NCBI GenBank assembly: GCA_026874595.1
Contig: CM049309.1
Location: 42,361,079 to 42,425,078, forward strand
Source: Sipunculus nudus
Taxonomy: Eukaryota; Annelida; Sipuncula; Golfingiida; Sipunculidae
DNA length: 64,000 nucleotides
Direction of reading: 5' to 3'
Of this stretch, positions 48,801 through 59,264 are shown piece by piece; within the stretch, counting starts at the first letter, position 1; every line of letters starts with the position of its first letter. The notes below the pieces were generated by a model that worked only from the letters and a program-made list of their open reading frames with translations, made no database searches and was not told the DNA's origin. The translations under genes and the position numbers were made by a program.

Positions 48801-51323
48801 ACGCAAAAGCTTCCATACTAATGTTCTTCATAAACAGGTTAAAATAGTTCCTTTGATATAATGTGAATGTTCATGTAGTGCTCAGTTTACAAGACTACTG
48901 TGGACAAGAAACTTAGGGACAGGTGGTTAAGTTGTTATGACATTGCCAGAACATGATAACAGACTGTAAAGCTAGATATAGACTGTTTGTAGGATGAACA
49001 AGCATACCTTGTATCCCCAAGACACCACTGTCACAATCAGTTAGTGGCAGAAACTAAACAGATCTCATGGTTCCCCCAGGTGACGCATCACCTCAGCCTC
49101 CCCATCCTTTCAGCATCCCAACATCAGCATCCCCCGCTGTGGCTGTTGTCTTGTTCTGACAGGTGATCGTTCTGTTAACCATGATGCAACTTGCTACATG
49201 CATGATGAGGTTAAACTCTCGACATGATCAGGTTATTCAAGTAAGCTGTAAGCATGCAAGGCTGGTGCTGTATTTTTGCTGCTGCTGTGCTGTGGTAGCT
49301 TGACTGCTGTTCTTTTTTTCTTAAATAAAACATGCTGTTCCTTATTACTGTTTAATGCTAAGCTGACTGCCCTTTGTGGGGAAAGTGAAAACATAATATA
49401 TTGTATTGCAAGTCAGATACATCTTTCCAAGATCTGCATGTTTATCATTGCCTAAATTAAATATTTTACCAAATAGTTGTATATAAATAAATAAATATGA
49501 AAATGTAAAAGGGGACCTCCTGTTTATTAAGTTTATTTATGGCAGCCAGTTTATTACTTTATACAATATGATTGAATAAAAGTCAATATGAAAATGTAAA
49601 GAGAAGTCTCATATTTATATTTATTATCTTTTGATTTATACAAATGATCTCTGTGCAGTTTACCTTTGGGTCACATTAGAACACATCCTAGGCTTTTACA
49701 TCTACTCTGCTGATCTTCTGTCACTGGAGGTAGAATCAGGTTACACTGATAATATTTGTTTTGTGGTTTGTGGTTTGATATATGGCATTTGCTGGGGAGA
49801 GTGTCATTTATTTTGATGTGGTAGTACCTGTGTTATTTTGACTACACGGGGTATGAATGAAACTAGGCAAGGTCTGAATCATGTGTACCAAGCAGCACGT
49901 AAATGATTGATTCTTATTTTATTATATTTACATATACTAAACATGCGTTGACAATATTTTTATTTTTTTTTTTATGAATAAGGAGTAAGAGGAGAGTTTG
50001 ATTGTTTTTATTCAATAATAAATGTGAATCTTACCCAGTCATGATTACTGCAAATGTGAAAATATATATTGGATATCAGAATTTCACAAATATTTGTAAA
50101 CGGAATTAGATATTAGAAAATACAGACCTTATGAAGAGAAATAATAACCTTATATTTTTCATATTTCTCAAAGGTGAAACATAAAGTAAAATATAAAATA
50201 CTGGCTTTTTAGACAAACAATGGTGATCATAGGTTCACATCCTCATGAGCTCAGAGAGCAAACAATCTGCTAAGCGCTGTGGTTCAGAATGATTGGGTAT
50301 ATTATAATATGTTACAAGGTACATTTGGCCTTTGATAAATGCTTGTCTTTATCTGTGAGTGGCTCATCTTTAAAACCCTTGCATTAGGTGGATTTTCTGT
50401 AAACTGTTTGTGTTTTTAAATTTTAGCCAGCCTCCCATCTAATGATTTTTCTGATTTATTGCTGGCTGGAAAAATCAGGATGATTGGTAGATGTGAAGGT
50501 GTTGCAGGAAAAATTGGCTGCAAAAAACCTTAACTATTTATGTCAAGGATTTTCTAGGCTGATAAAAATTCAGAGATGTGGTGATGAAACTGAGAAAATC
50601 GGCTGATTTACAACCTATATTTTTTTCTTTTATCATTCCTGACGACAATAACAATTTTGAGACAGAATCAGAAGCGACCAAAATGACCGGAAAAATCTGG
50701 TGATCTGCACAGAAAATTGGTAGGTGTGCAGGCACTCGCTGGCTAGCGAGACTTTTCCGGCCACTTAAAAAAATATTGGCCGGCAAACAAAAATCGTTAG
50801 ATGTGATGCTGGCTTTACATAGGTGAGGTTGACCACTTTTCCCCATCTTATGTCTTTTTTTTTGTGTTGTGATATTTAGACATTTCTGTTTTAAGGATAT
50901 TTCAGGCATGTTACGCTGTATTTCTTTGGCAAGTGAAATTGATGGATTGTGATAAATAGTCGAGTTCTTTTTAAAAATTCTTTGTATTTGATCTGTTCCA
51001 GGTGCTATTTGCTTTGAATCAGACATTATGGCAGCACGAAAGTTACCGCCAAGGTAAAGGCAGGACACCACATACAACGGATGAACTTATCCACCATTAC
51101 AACTGTGGTGATCTTGATGCGGTGATGTTTAATCACGATACGGCCCAGGTGCCCAACCTGGTCAACACATCCATTAGTCAGGATGGGATAGCAACTGCCA
51201 AGGATATAGACTTTTATTTCTGGGAGCAGTTGATTTATAAGCGAAATTTACGCATGGCACATAGAGTGGTACAGTTTTTCCATGACAATCCAAATTCCAG
51301 TTTCTTCTTTGCTTTTGGTGCTG
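29212..51323 (+). CDS. TIKI: Metalloprotease TIKI (TRABD2 family), 5' three coding exons, gene continues
   Basis: Joined exons: 29212-29319, 34316-34876, 51002-51323 (phases 0, 0, 1), about 330 residues placed. Tiki proteins are membrane-anchored metalloproteases that clip the N-terminus of Wnt ligands and inactivate them. A signal peptide ([18 protein letters not shown]) is followed by the TraB/Tiki domain from [20 protein letters not shown]. The first GxxH motif (GTIH) is at residues 57-60 and a conserved Glu (FFELDL) near 87. Family-typical [14 protein letters not shown] and [14 protein letters not shown] follow. Exon 3 gives [13 protein letters not shown] through [10 protein letters not shown] and ends FFFAFGAG, where the second GxxH begins. 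N-glycosylation sites include NYS, NQT and NTS. Introns 1 and 2 are 4996 and 16125 bp. The remaining domain and the C-terminal membrane anchor were not found before 64000, so the gene is partial here. Which vertebrate paralogue it matches best is not decided. Confidence 0.95.
31106..31854 (+). mobile_element. MITE-like element, TIR family B, copy 3 (host of a nested insertion)
   Basis: It begins TACTGTTGTTGGCTTTATG and ends ATATGAAGCCAACTACAGTA. At 749 bp it is longer than its relatives because a family A element sits inside it. Removing that insert leaves a length like copy 2. In TIKI intron 1. Confidence 0.75.
31304..31578 (-). mobile_element. MITE-like element, TIR family A, nested copy
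   Basis: It is the inverse of 9139-9488: AAAAACACTTTTTTTCATAAA at the left and CAGTGCCTGAGAACCATACT at the right. The left terminal repeat is partly deleted. Confidence 0.7.
32524..32928 (+). mobile_element. MITE-like element, TIR family B, copy 4
   Basis: It begins GCTGTGGTTACATCTTC and ends AATAGGAAGCCAACCACTGTA. About 405 bp, non-coding, in TIKI intron 1. Confidence 0.65.
33629..33814. repeat. Two (AT)n microsatellites
   Basis: Pure TA/AT runs at 33629-33674 and 33763-33814, separated by about 90 bp of AT-rich sequence, in TIKI intron 1. Confidence 0.95.
34316..34876 (+). CDS. TIKI: TIKI exon 2 (first half of protease domain)
   Basis: It has 187 codons. Acceptor CCCTTTCAG ends at 34315 and the frame opens [16 protein letters not shown]; donor GTAAGG is at 34877. 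It contains [14 protein letters not shown], the cysteines of ANCQML and EEQCLP, and [15 protein letters not shown]. An internal ATG at 34388 opens a frame but is not the start. Confidence 0.97.
35475..36636 (+). repeat. Dispersed repeat element, hairpin-ended family
   Basis: It starts TTTTTTAGCTCAG, then ATCTGAGCTAGAG and a CGTCCGTCATCC tract. It ends with TCAGCTGAGCGCCATGACCC and CAGGTCCCTTGTTTT. The interior is a 413-bp tandem duplication. Non-coding, in TIKI intron 2. Confidence 0.8.
35558..36386. repeat. 413-bp tandem duplication
   Basis: Two nearly identical copies start with TGTTTTGAAACTGAT at 35558 and 35971. Only a handful of differences are visible. Confidence 0.92.
36637..36952 (-). 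mobile_element. MITE-like element, TIR family C, truncated copy
   Basis: It is the inverse of most of 50425-50814 (shared ATCAGCTGATTTT, GTGCAGATCACTG and others). The right terminal repeat is present (to 36950) but the left is incomplete. It sits directly after the hairpin-ended repeat. Confidence 0.7.
37614..38352. repeat. Minisatellite, 58-bp unit, about 12-13 copies
   Basis: The unit starts CACCTCTCTTATGTGGACAC, then TCAGTTATAATGATCTTGTG and AAATTTAGACTTGGAGAT. Copies differ by scattered substitutions and small indels. In TIKI intron 2. Confidence 0.95.
39508..39780. mobile_element. MITE-like element, TIR family D
   Basis: TTCAGGGCTCAACATTA at the left and TTAATGTCAAGCCCTGAA at the right are inverted. 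Inside, ACTTGCCCAGTTGGGCAAGT is a local palindrome and CTTGCC/GGCAAG motifs recur. About 273 bp, non-coding. Confidence 0.65.
39781..42668. other. TIKI intron 2, no gene seen
   Basis: Open frames at 40457-40744 (+) and 40690-41067 (-) overlap each other and show no domain or splice context. Nothing else recognised. Confidence 0.5.
42669..42870 (+). repeat. Dispersed repeat fragment, LINE/SINE-tail-like
   Basis: It shares CGCAGACCTCCACC, CATTTTTCTTTTAAAAA and AATTTAATGAATTGTTCCTT-like sequence with 43278-43555, the kind of 3' tail found on invertebrate non-LTR elements. Truncated. Confidence 0.5.
42944..42967 (+). repeat. Run of 24 G
   Basis: Uninterrupted G homopolymer. G runs of about 13-21 bases (or C on the other strand) also occur near 565, 1391, 7529, 23155 (C) and 35155. 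Confidence 0.95.
43278..43555 (+). repeat. Dispersed repeat fragment, LINE/SINE-tail-like
   Basis: It starts ACTCGGAGAGTGCAGACCTC and ends in TTTTTGGGTTATGTTGCTAA followed by GACAGACAGACAGAC. The form matches tails of invertebrate RTE-like elements known from many genomes; the class is inferred. Confidence 0.55.
46400..47612. repeat. Satellite-like array, ~97-bp monomer, about 11 copies
   Basis: AACCTACTGATGG recurs roughly every 92-106 bp from 46617 to 47595. Alternate monomers are more alike (for example AAACAACCAATATGGACATT against AACAAACTATATGGATATTA), giving a ~195-bp higher-order period. The first 200 bp are more degenerate. Confidence 0.85.
47613..50424. other. TIKI intron 2, no gene seen
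   Basis: No exon, RNA gene or clear repeat boundary found. Confidence 0.55.
50425..50814 (+). mobile_element. MITE-like element, TIR family C, full copy
   Basis: Left AGCCAGCCTCCCATCTAATG and right CGTTAGATGTGATGCTGGCT are imperfect inverted repeats of about 25 bp, followed inward by ATTTTT. TTTA on both sides may be the target duplication. A 179-residue - strand frame across it is chance. Confidence 0.8.
51002..51323 (+). CDS. TIKI: TIKI exon 3
   Basis: It has 107 codons plus one base. The frame opens [18 protein letters not shown] directly after exon 2's SQ, as in the family. It contains [32 protein letters not shown] and [10 protein letters not shown]-like [15 protein letters not shown], and ends FFFAFGA plus the first base of Gly. 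Donor GTAAGT is at 51324. Confidence 0.97.
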
Positions 51324-51329
51324 GTAAGT

Positions 51330-51633
51330 AGCTTTTGTACAAATTTAAACTGTTTAATTTGATAATTTACAATTTAGAATGTATTTTACATATCGTCTGG
51401 GATGTACTGACAATGGATTGTTTAGAAAATCTTGCAGGAAGCATCCTTTGGCCAAAACTTTCATTTCCAGCATTTTGGGCAGCTTTTGTACAAATTTAAA
51501 CTGTTTAATTTGATCATCTACAATTTAGAATGTATTTTACATATGGTCTGGGATGTACTGTCAATGGATTGTTTAGAAAATCTTGCAGGAAGCATCCTTT
51601 GGCCAAAATTTTTATTTCCAGCATTTTGGGCAG
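51330..51633. repeat. 151-bp tandem duplication at the start of TIKI intron 3
   Basis: AGCTTTTGTACAAATTTAAA starts at 51330 and again at 51481, with few differences through CATTTTGGGCAGC. The first copy begins 6 bases into the intron, right after the GTAAGT donor. Confidence 0.92.
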
Positions 51634-54473
51634 CCCTATTAAGATAATCAAATTGGATTGATTTAAGTTTAATTCAGGGTTCCACCCCTAAAAATACTTC
51701 TTATTCTTCCAGTATTTTATTAAGTTTTATTTTCAAATGCACTTTTAATGGTTTTAAATTGAATAAAATGACCAAGGGATCAGGCTGTTCATATCCCTGA
51801 AAGTTTAGTTTCATGGAAGTGTAACTGAAATTTAACAATTAAATATAATTATCTTCAGTTGCATCATTCAATTGGATAAGATCCATTAGGCTTCTTTGCC
51901 AAACATAATAGTTCGATCAGACAGAAGGCGTAATTTAAAATACATGCATTTAAGATGCCAGCTCACTTCACATAGGTATACAGCTCTCTCCTTAACCATA
52001 AAATTAAAATTTATTGATCAACAACAAATTAAAATTTCATTTAGATGTGTGTAGGGGTGGGAGCTATGGTAATCGTACTGTCAACTTTCCTATTATTGAG
52101 ATATCATGATATGAATTTTTTCCATGATTTTGTTTCACAGGCAAGCCCTTAAAATGTATATTCTTGGGAAACTGGCATCATTACGGTCTGTCCATGTACA
52201 GAATAACATTTATTTTCTAGAATTATATTTATATTTATAAACCGCATATGCACTTGAACACCCCCATGTGGATGGGAATGTGTGCTTACTGACCCTTGGA
52301 TTAGATGGAAATGTCCAGAAATAGCAGGATGAATCAGAGAGGACAAAAGTCAGAGAATTCCAGGAGAAAATAACATTATAAAGAAAGAGCAATAAATAAA
52401 CATACTTATCCTTGTGTTACATGGAACGAAAATGTCAAAGTTAATGTACGTGTCACTGAATCCAACATTCCAGACGGGTAGCATATTTTGCCATATAAAA
52501 TGCTGGTTGGAATATTTAGACATGATTCTTATGACACGCTCTCTGAAAACACTGGCGAATTTTCCGGCTATTATGTAGTTATAGGAAACATGGTGGAAAG
52601 TTCTGACAAGCGTGATTTTTCATTAGGGCAGGAGTTCCCATGCCTCAGGCTCGCACACCTGCAGAGCCTTCATGCCACTTACATCACTTAATGAGTGATC
52701 CTGTGATATTGACACAATGGGTATAGATGATATTAATAATTCACCCCTTGTCTGAAGCCAAGACCAAAAAGGTAGCTGTTATTATTATTGTCTGATTAAT
52801 AACATATATTTATATATCTCAATAAATAATAAATAATTATCATGATATCATAAACTCAAATTGTCCCAACACTAAATGTGTGTGTTATAATAAATGTATG
52901 ACTTCTTAGGTGCTCCTATTAGGATCCCCTAATCAAGCTTTCCTGTGTTGTATGCAGTAAATGCTTCAGTAACAAGGGGTTACCTGCATGTTCTGTTGCT
53001 TAATATCCTAATACCTATGGATGGTTAGTCTCGTTGCAGAAAAAGGAATCACCATGTGCCACAATGGTATTATAATCCTTTGAATTAAAAGTATATCAAA
53101 AGTATATCATATGTTCATAACTTGTGTAAGGTTGCAAACAAATTGTAAACCAATCAACCATGCAAAAAATACCCAAGGGAATAAGATGATATCTACCAGG
53201 CTGGGGTATAATAAATGAAAAAAAAAAATGTAATTTTTACTCCTAAAAGTCATGGGTTCCAAATTTGGTGGTTTTGATCCCCCCCCCCCCCAAAAAAAAA
53301 AATCCAGGGATTAAGGAAAGTAACTTAATCATATATTTTTGACTTTGGTTGAGGCATGTATGGGTCACTATAGTAACCATTATGATATCATCATTGTGGC
53401 AACTGCATGTATTTAAGCTTGCTCTTGAGCTAAAGTCCAAAATCACCTTAGGGAAATAGACCTATAATACATGTAACAACTGGTGTCTTTCTGTAAAGAA
53501 AGTTGATATCTATGCCAGATGTGTGGATAAAATGGAACAAGTGCACTAATTAGCCTTAGAACACAATCTCTGCCAGCTCTGATGTGTTATCCGTGACTGG
53601 TAAACTGAGAACATGCCATGGCTACTATATTAACATGTTTTCATGTGAATACAATTTTTCATGGGCAAATGTCTTCTGGATAACCAGTCAGAACCAGATA
53701 TAGTTGGAGTCAGTACAAGTGTCATGTAATGCGTAACAAATAATTAAACTTTGTGAAAGCCAAACCTGCCTTTAATATATCAAAAGCATTTTGTTGATTA
53801 TAATGGACATTCTATGTGGAAAGATGTGTCATAACTGTATGTTAACCTGCATATGGATATGGGAAATAAAAAGAAAATGAAATATGAAAATTTTAGAACC
53901 TGATGAAAGGCACACTTAGTGGGCAGGGTGTTTGTGATAAGTTTATCATGACATTGTAAGGGGTATGAAGAAAAAGTGGGGTGGCTGTCCATTATCAGCT
54001 GAGGGTATATCCTTGTTAACTGTACCAGATAAGTGTAGAACTCACTGGGTCAGGGAAACACTGTACAACATGTAACAAAATGTACACTTGTAGGAGTGGG
54101 CCATGGTGTAGACATGGTACTCAGCATGAGCAACAATGTGATACATACACTCTGTCAAGTGGACAAGTACTGATTGCTTATTCTACCTGGGTTGACATCC
54201 CAACTTAAACAGCAATTTAGCACGGTACCATAACTGACACAGGGTGTGTGTATGTCTCAAAGTTATGTTAAATAATAGAAATAAATGTCTTGTCTTAGCC
54301 TTAAACTAGTAGATATTAACCCTTTGGCATCTTGTGTAACTAGTATATATACACTAAGTAGGTTATGTCACTTAATAATACAGGAAAGTCTTGATCATAG
54401 TCCCTCCCCCTCCCAGCCTGGCCTGCTGCATGGTTTTAAGAAAAATACTTGGTCTTGAATAATCATTGCTCAT
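51634..54473. other. TIKI intron 3, no gene seen
   Basis: I looked for the next TIKI exon (Gly-His-Phe after a phase-1 acceptor) and found none. It holds a C-run plus A-run at 53280-53302. Confidence 0.5.
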
Positions 54474-55847
54474 TGCAGGTCTTGATCATGGTCCCTCCTG
54501 GTCTAGAGATCACTTGCAGGTCTTGATCATGGTCCCTCCTGGTCTAAAAAGATCACCTTTTATTTATGTTTAAAGATTTTTTATGGAGGTTACCGCCTCC
54601 ATTAGTAGGCATGCTTGCTTAACTAAGTATTATGTACATCTGCAGAATTCCATTTCGGTGTTGGACTACTTGACAGGGGCTTATACGCAATAATTCTGGC
54701 ATCAACAAGGCTCAATGTATCCCTTCTGCTGGTCCTTGGTGTGTGTCATCCCGATTGCTGTGTCATAACACTGAGCAACCCCAGAAAGGTGCACTCGTTG
54801 GTGAGTGTAACAGAACTATTGGGCACAGTCTACCCATTATGCCTGCAGAGCACTCACCATTGGTGGGGTCAACCATAAAAAATCTTACCACTGGCTGAGA
54901 TTCAAACTCACAATCTCCCAACTTTGAGCCCTGTGTTCTTCCCCTTAGCCACAGAAGCTGGTAAGATCAATTATGAGTCTTTATCATGATCCTTCCTGGT
55001 CTGTAAAGTTCATTTGTAGGTCTTGATCATTGCTTGTCCTGGTCTATAGAGTTCACTTGCAGGTCTTGATCGTATCCCCTACTACTTAATAAAGATCACT
55101 TTAAGGTCTCGATCATGGCCCATCCTGGTCTATAGAGAGCACTTGCTGGCCCAGAACGATCAGGCCCATTCTGGTCTATATATATACAGTAGAGAATCTT
55201 TGCAGGTCTTGATCATAGACTCTCCTGGTCTTTAGAGATCACTTGCAGGTCTCAATCCATGGTCCCTCCTGGTCTATAGAGAACAATTACAGGCCTTGAT
55301 ATGGTCCCTCCTGGTTTATAGAGATCACTTGCAGGCCTTGATCAGGCCCCTCCTGCATGGACTAAAGATCACTTGCATGTCTTGATCATGGTCCCTCCTG
55401 GTCTGTAGAGGTCACTTGCAGTTCTTGATCATGGTCCCTCCTGGTCTGTAGAGGTCACTTGCAGGTCTTGATCATGGTCCCTCCTGGTCTAGAGATCACT
55501 TGCAGGTATTGATCAAGGTCCCTCCTGGTCTTTAGAGATCACTTGCAGGTCTTGATCATGGTCCCTTCTGGTCTGTAGAGGTCACTTGCAGGTATTGATC
55601 AAGGTCCCTCCTGGTCTAGAGATCACTTGCAGGCCTTGATCATGGTCCCTCCTGGTCTAGAGATCACTTGCAGGTCTTGATCATGGTCACTCCTGGTCTA
55701 GAAATCACTTGCAGGCCTTGATCATGGTCCCTTCTGGTCTGTAGAGGTCACTTGCAGGTATTGATCATGGTCCCTCCTGGTCTAGAGATCACTTGCAGGC
55801 CTTGATCATGGTCCCTCCTGGTCTAGAGATCACTTGCAGGTCTAGCC
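54474..55847. repeat. Minisatellite, 41-43 bp unit, interrupted
   Basis: The unit is CACTTGCAGGTCTTGATCAT, then GGTCCCTCCTGGTCTAGAGAT, with a longer variant GTCTGTAGAGGT. About two units lie before 54556 and twenty or so after 54977, more divergent up to about 55380 and more uniform after. A SINE-containing insertion separates the blocks. Confidence 0.93.
54556..54976 (-). mobile_element. tRNA-derived SINE inserted in the minisatellite
   Basis: On the - strand, TGTGGCTAAGGGG (complement of 54941-54953) fits a pol III A box and GTGAGTTTGAATCTC (about 54896-54910) a B box. The tRNA-unrelated body extends toward lower coordinates to about 54640. The exact ends are not defined. Confidence 0.6.
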
Positions 55848-56046
55848 ATGACAACATGACACTCGGGCCTTCGGAAATAAACTGATAGGGCCTGGAGTCA
55901 TGATGGCAGTCACAACAGAACGCCCATTCTAAGGGTCGGATCAAAATATTTACTGTCTGGTATTATTTGGCATCACAGGCTTATAAAGTCGTATTATATG
56001 TGCTTAATATCGAAGAAGAAATGTTGTTACACAAAAATAATTACAT

Positions 56047-58672
56047 TTTTAGCTCAGCTGACTATAAGTCATCTGAGCTATAGTCGTGGTCCATTGTCCG
56101 TCTTCTGTCCGTCTGTCTGTCCGTCCGTCCGTCCGTAGATGTGGCACGTTTTGAAACCGTAAGACCTAGGAATCCAAAATTCAGCATAATGTTAGATGTC
56201 CCCAAGATCTCCTACCAAGCCGAAAACTGGGTCTTTGCAACTTCGTTCCTTTGAGAAATTAAGGAAAAACCTAATTTTTTATTAAAAACCTATTTTCACA
56301 CTTTAGGACTGCCTAATATCAAAACCACTCATCTGTTTTTCCTCATATTTACCATTAATATTCCTCTATATAGTTCCTATGTACATGCCAGAAATTATGT
56401 CTGTATTATTTAATTTAAAAAAGTTCTGGGCCCAAACATAATGCATTTTGAAAAAAATAAGGAAAGATATTTGATCACTTAACACAAAAAATGTTAAAGC
56501 TGTGGACCTTTTTTCCAGTAATATAACTTTAATTAAGCAAAATTAAATTGTATACCCAAAATTAGATGAAAATCTTTTAAATTTTTTAAAATATTAATAA
56601 AAATAAAAAATTGGTACCTTAAATTTTGCCCAACTTTGACCATGGCACGTTTTTTTCCTGTAAGTACTGTGGATTTAATTTTCACAGCATGTTTTTGTCA
56701 GCATTTCAACTGTTAACACCAAAAATTTGAAACCAGTTGATCAAAAACTGTAGATTTTAATCAAGTTTTCAAGCACCTTGTAACATATTGTTTACATCAA
56801 GCTAGTGTTATGCAGTTTGCAAAAGCTCAGCTCCCCAGCTTCAGCTCTAAGTTCCTTAAATTCAGCATACAGTTAGATGTCTCCAAAATCCCCTACCATG
56901 CCAAGAATTTGGTCACTAGGACTTAATACCTTCGAGATATTAATGAAAAACTTCATTTTTCCATTAAAAACCCATTGTTACACTTCAAGACTGCCTAATA
57001 TCAAAACCACTGATCTGACTTTAATCATAAACAATATACATATTTTTCATTCTCTATGCACATCCCAGAATGATGTCAGTATTGCGTAATTGTTTTAAGT
57101 TATGGGCCCAAACATAATGCACTTTGTAAAAAATCAAGAAATATATTTACTCCCTTAAAAAGGGCATTGCTAGAGATTTTTTTGTCAGGAATGTAACATT
57201 ATTTAATCAAGATTCAATTGAATACCCAAAATTAGTTCTGAATTTTTCAAATTTTATAAGTTATTAGTATAAATATAAAATTAGTACCTTAAATTTTGCC
57301 CAACTGTGACCATGGCACATTTGTTTCCCGTGAGCACTGTTGATATAATTTTCATATCATGCACACATAAGGATTTCAGCTTTTTAGTTTAGAAAGCTGA
57401 AAGAAATTGGCCAAAAATTGTAGCTTTTATTAATGTTTTTTATGAGACCCTGTCAGACTTATGCTCTCTCCAGCCCCTCTTGAGTCACCTGTATGTTGAC
57501 CTTGTTGACCTTTCATCAAATTATGCACGCTTGAGGCGAGGCATACAGGAATCCAGGCAGCTTATGGCCAGCCACAGTTGATCCAGGTGTCCAACCCAAC
57601 TCATCTAGTAGTTTTAACCAACAACATAACAATAAACAACAAATTAATAAATTTTTATTGGTTTTTAATAACAAATTAAAGAAAAATAGAAAAGGAATTT
57701 GTTAGTTTATAGTAACAGGAAATTAACTTGCAGTTACTGATGATATAAGAATCTTGTATCGATGGGTAGAATGTCACATATTCCAAATAACACCATGCAG
57801 TCACCTATGGCATTTTTCAGTTCAATTTTAATGATAAAGAAGTAAATCATATTATTCATTACTAATCATTAGGGATCATATGAAGGAAATTAATGATAGA
57901 CAAAGATGCAGTTGATAACATTAATCTAGATTCCTACTGTGTCTAGTGTGTACATTGATGTGAAATTAGTCCAAAATGAATTTTTTACAGTTATTTTTTA
58001 ATATAAAAAAAAGCCATAAAACCAGGTACTTTTGATCATTATTTAAATGTGTGAATTTTGTATATTCTGGATTCTCAACATCATTGTTTGGTGAAAATTG
58101 AATAAATACCAGACATGGTGCGAATACTTTGTAATTGTATTTAAATACGAATATGATTATGTACTCCATTATAAAATTTCTTGCATAAAGAATGGGAATT
58201 CAGGTAAAAATGAAAGTATATGAATACTCGTGCAAATACTTTCAAAATGTATTCATGAATGCATTCATGAATATATTCTTTAATATTATTTTAATAATCA
58301 TATCAGTTATATTTCATTTTAAAAAATCATATGATTCTCTTATTATTTTTAATAAAAATTATATTTGGGACAATATTTGTAATTTTTTTTAATAAATAGT
58401 TAAACTCTTATATTATATGTTCTGCTTATAAGTTATATGGCCAAGTCAAAATCTGTGTGACAATAGTACTCCAATTGTTTATAAAATAAATGAAATCAAT
58501 CCTCTTCCCTGTCTCCAAAGGTACTATCAAAATCATACATAAGCTAAACAACAACAACTCATAATACAGCTTATATTTATTACCACACAAAACCAGCATG
58601 TGCCTCATTTCTAAATAATATTTTTTTATCATATATAACAGCTGAGCGTCGTGACCCATAGGTCCCTTGTTT
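56047..58672 (+). repeat. Dispersed repeat element, hairpin-ended family, long copy
   Basis: The 5' end TTTTTAGCTCAGCTGAC leads into the near-palindrome ending CTGAGCT, then GTCCGTCCGTCCGTC (about 56110-56135). Two internal units (56160-56700 and 56860-57400) match those of 1490-4851 inverted. The 3' end is CAGCTGAGCGTCGTGACCC, then ATAGGTCCCTTGTTT. 57640-58640 has AT-rich non-matching sequence, perhaps a later insertion. Confidence 0.75.
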
Positions 58673-59264
58673 ACCTCCTTTCATCACTGTGGCACCGATT
58701 CACGTGAAGTGGTACTTCTCATTCAAAACTAAAGGTGTCATGGCGCGGCCGTGTATGTAAACTTGGAAGTCGGAAGCCGGAAGCCGGAAACCAAGGAATG
58801 TCTTATAAATGAAGCAGTTTAAAGCATGTACAAAATGCTAACGCTTCAATACCATTTTGTTTTTCCCCTGATAGAATAAGATCTTTATTATCATTCTGTG
58901 AAGAATAATAGTGATCCATTCTTTAATCTGAAAGTTATGGATGATTTTGCGCTCGGAAGCCATCTCGGATTTCAGGCAGAAGTGCTGGGATGTGATCCAA
59001 TGTGTATAACTCGAAAGTCACAGAGACGCACTGGTTAACTTGTGGTCAGTTAAGAGCCACAGCCCAAATGCAGTTTCATTATAATTATAGCTGCATGCAA
59101 ATATTAAAATTGCTTATGCATGATTCTGCTTTTAATGAGTGTATAATACAATACATGATACATAATCGAAAAACTATAACTTCTTAATTTTTAGCTTAGC
59201 TGACTGAAAGTCATCTGAGCTATAGCGATCACTCTTTGTCCGTCTGTCCGTCTGTCCGTCTGTT

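Noticed and set aside
50538-51077. 179-residue frame on the - strand
   Set aside because: It is antisense to TIKI exon 3 and crosses a MITE; no domain is visible.
52139-52225. TTTCACAG followed by a frame containing FLGNW, as the next TIKI exon
   Set aside because: The residues around it do not match the expected Gly-His-Phe-Leu-Gly start, and the frame soon stops.
54645-54690. CTGCAG then EFHFGVGLLDRG as a TIKI exon
   Set aside because: No family match after HFG, and it lies in the SINE-containing insertion.
54474-55847. Regular repeats resembling a CRISPR array
   Set aside because: Units are directly adjacent with no unique spacers, and the setting is an animal intron.
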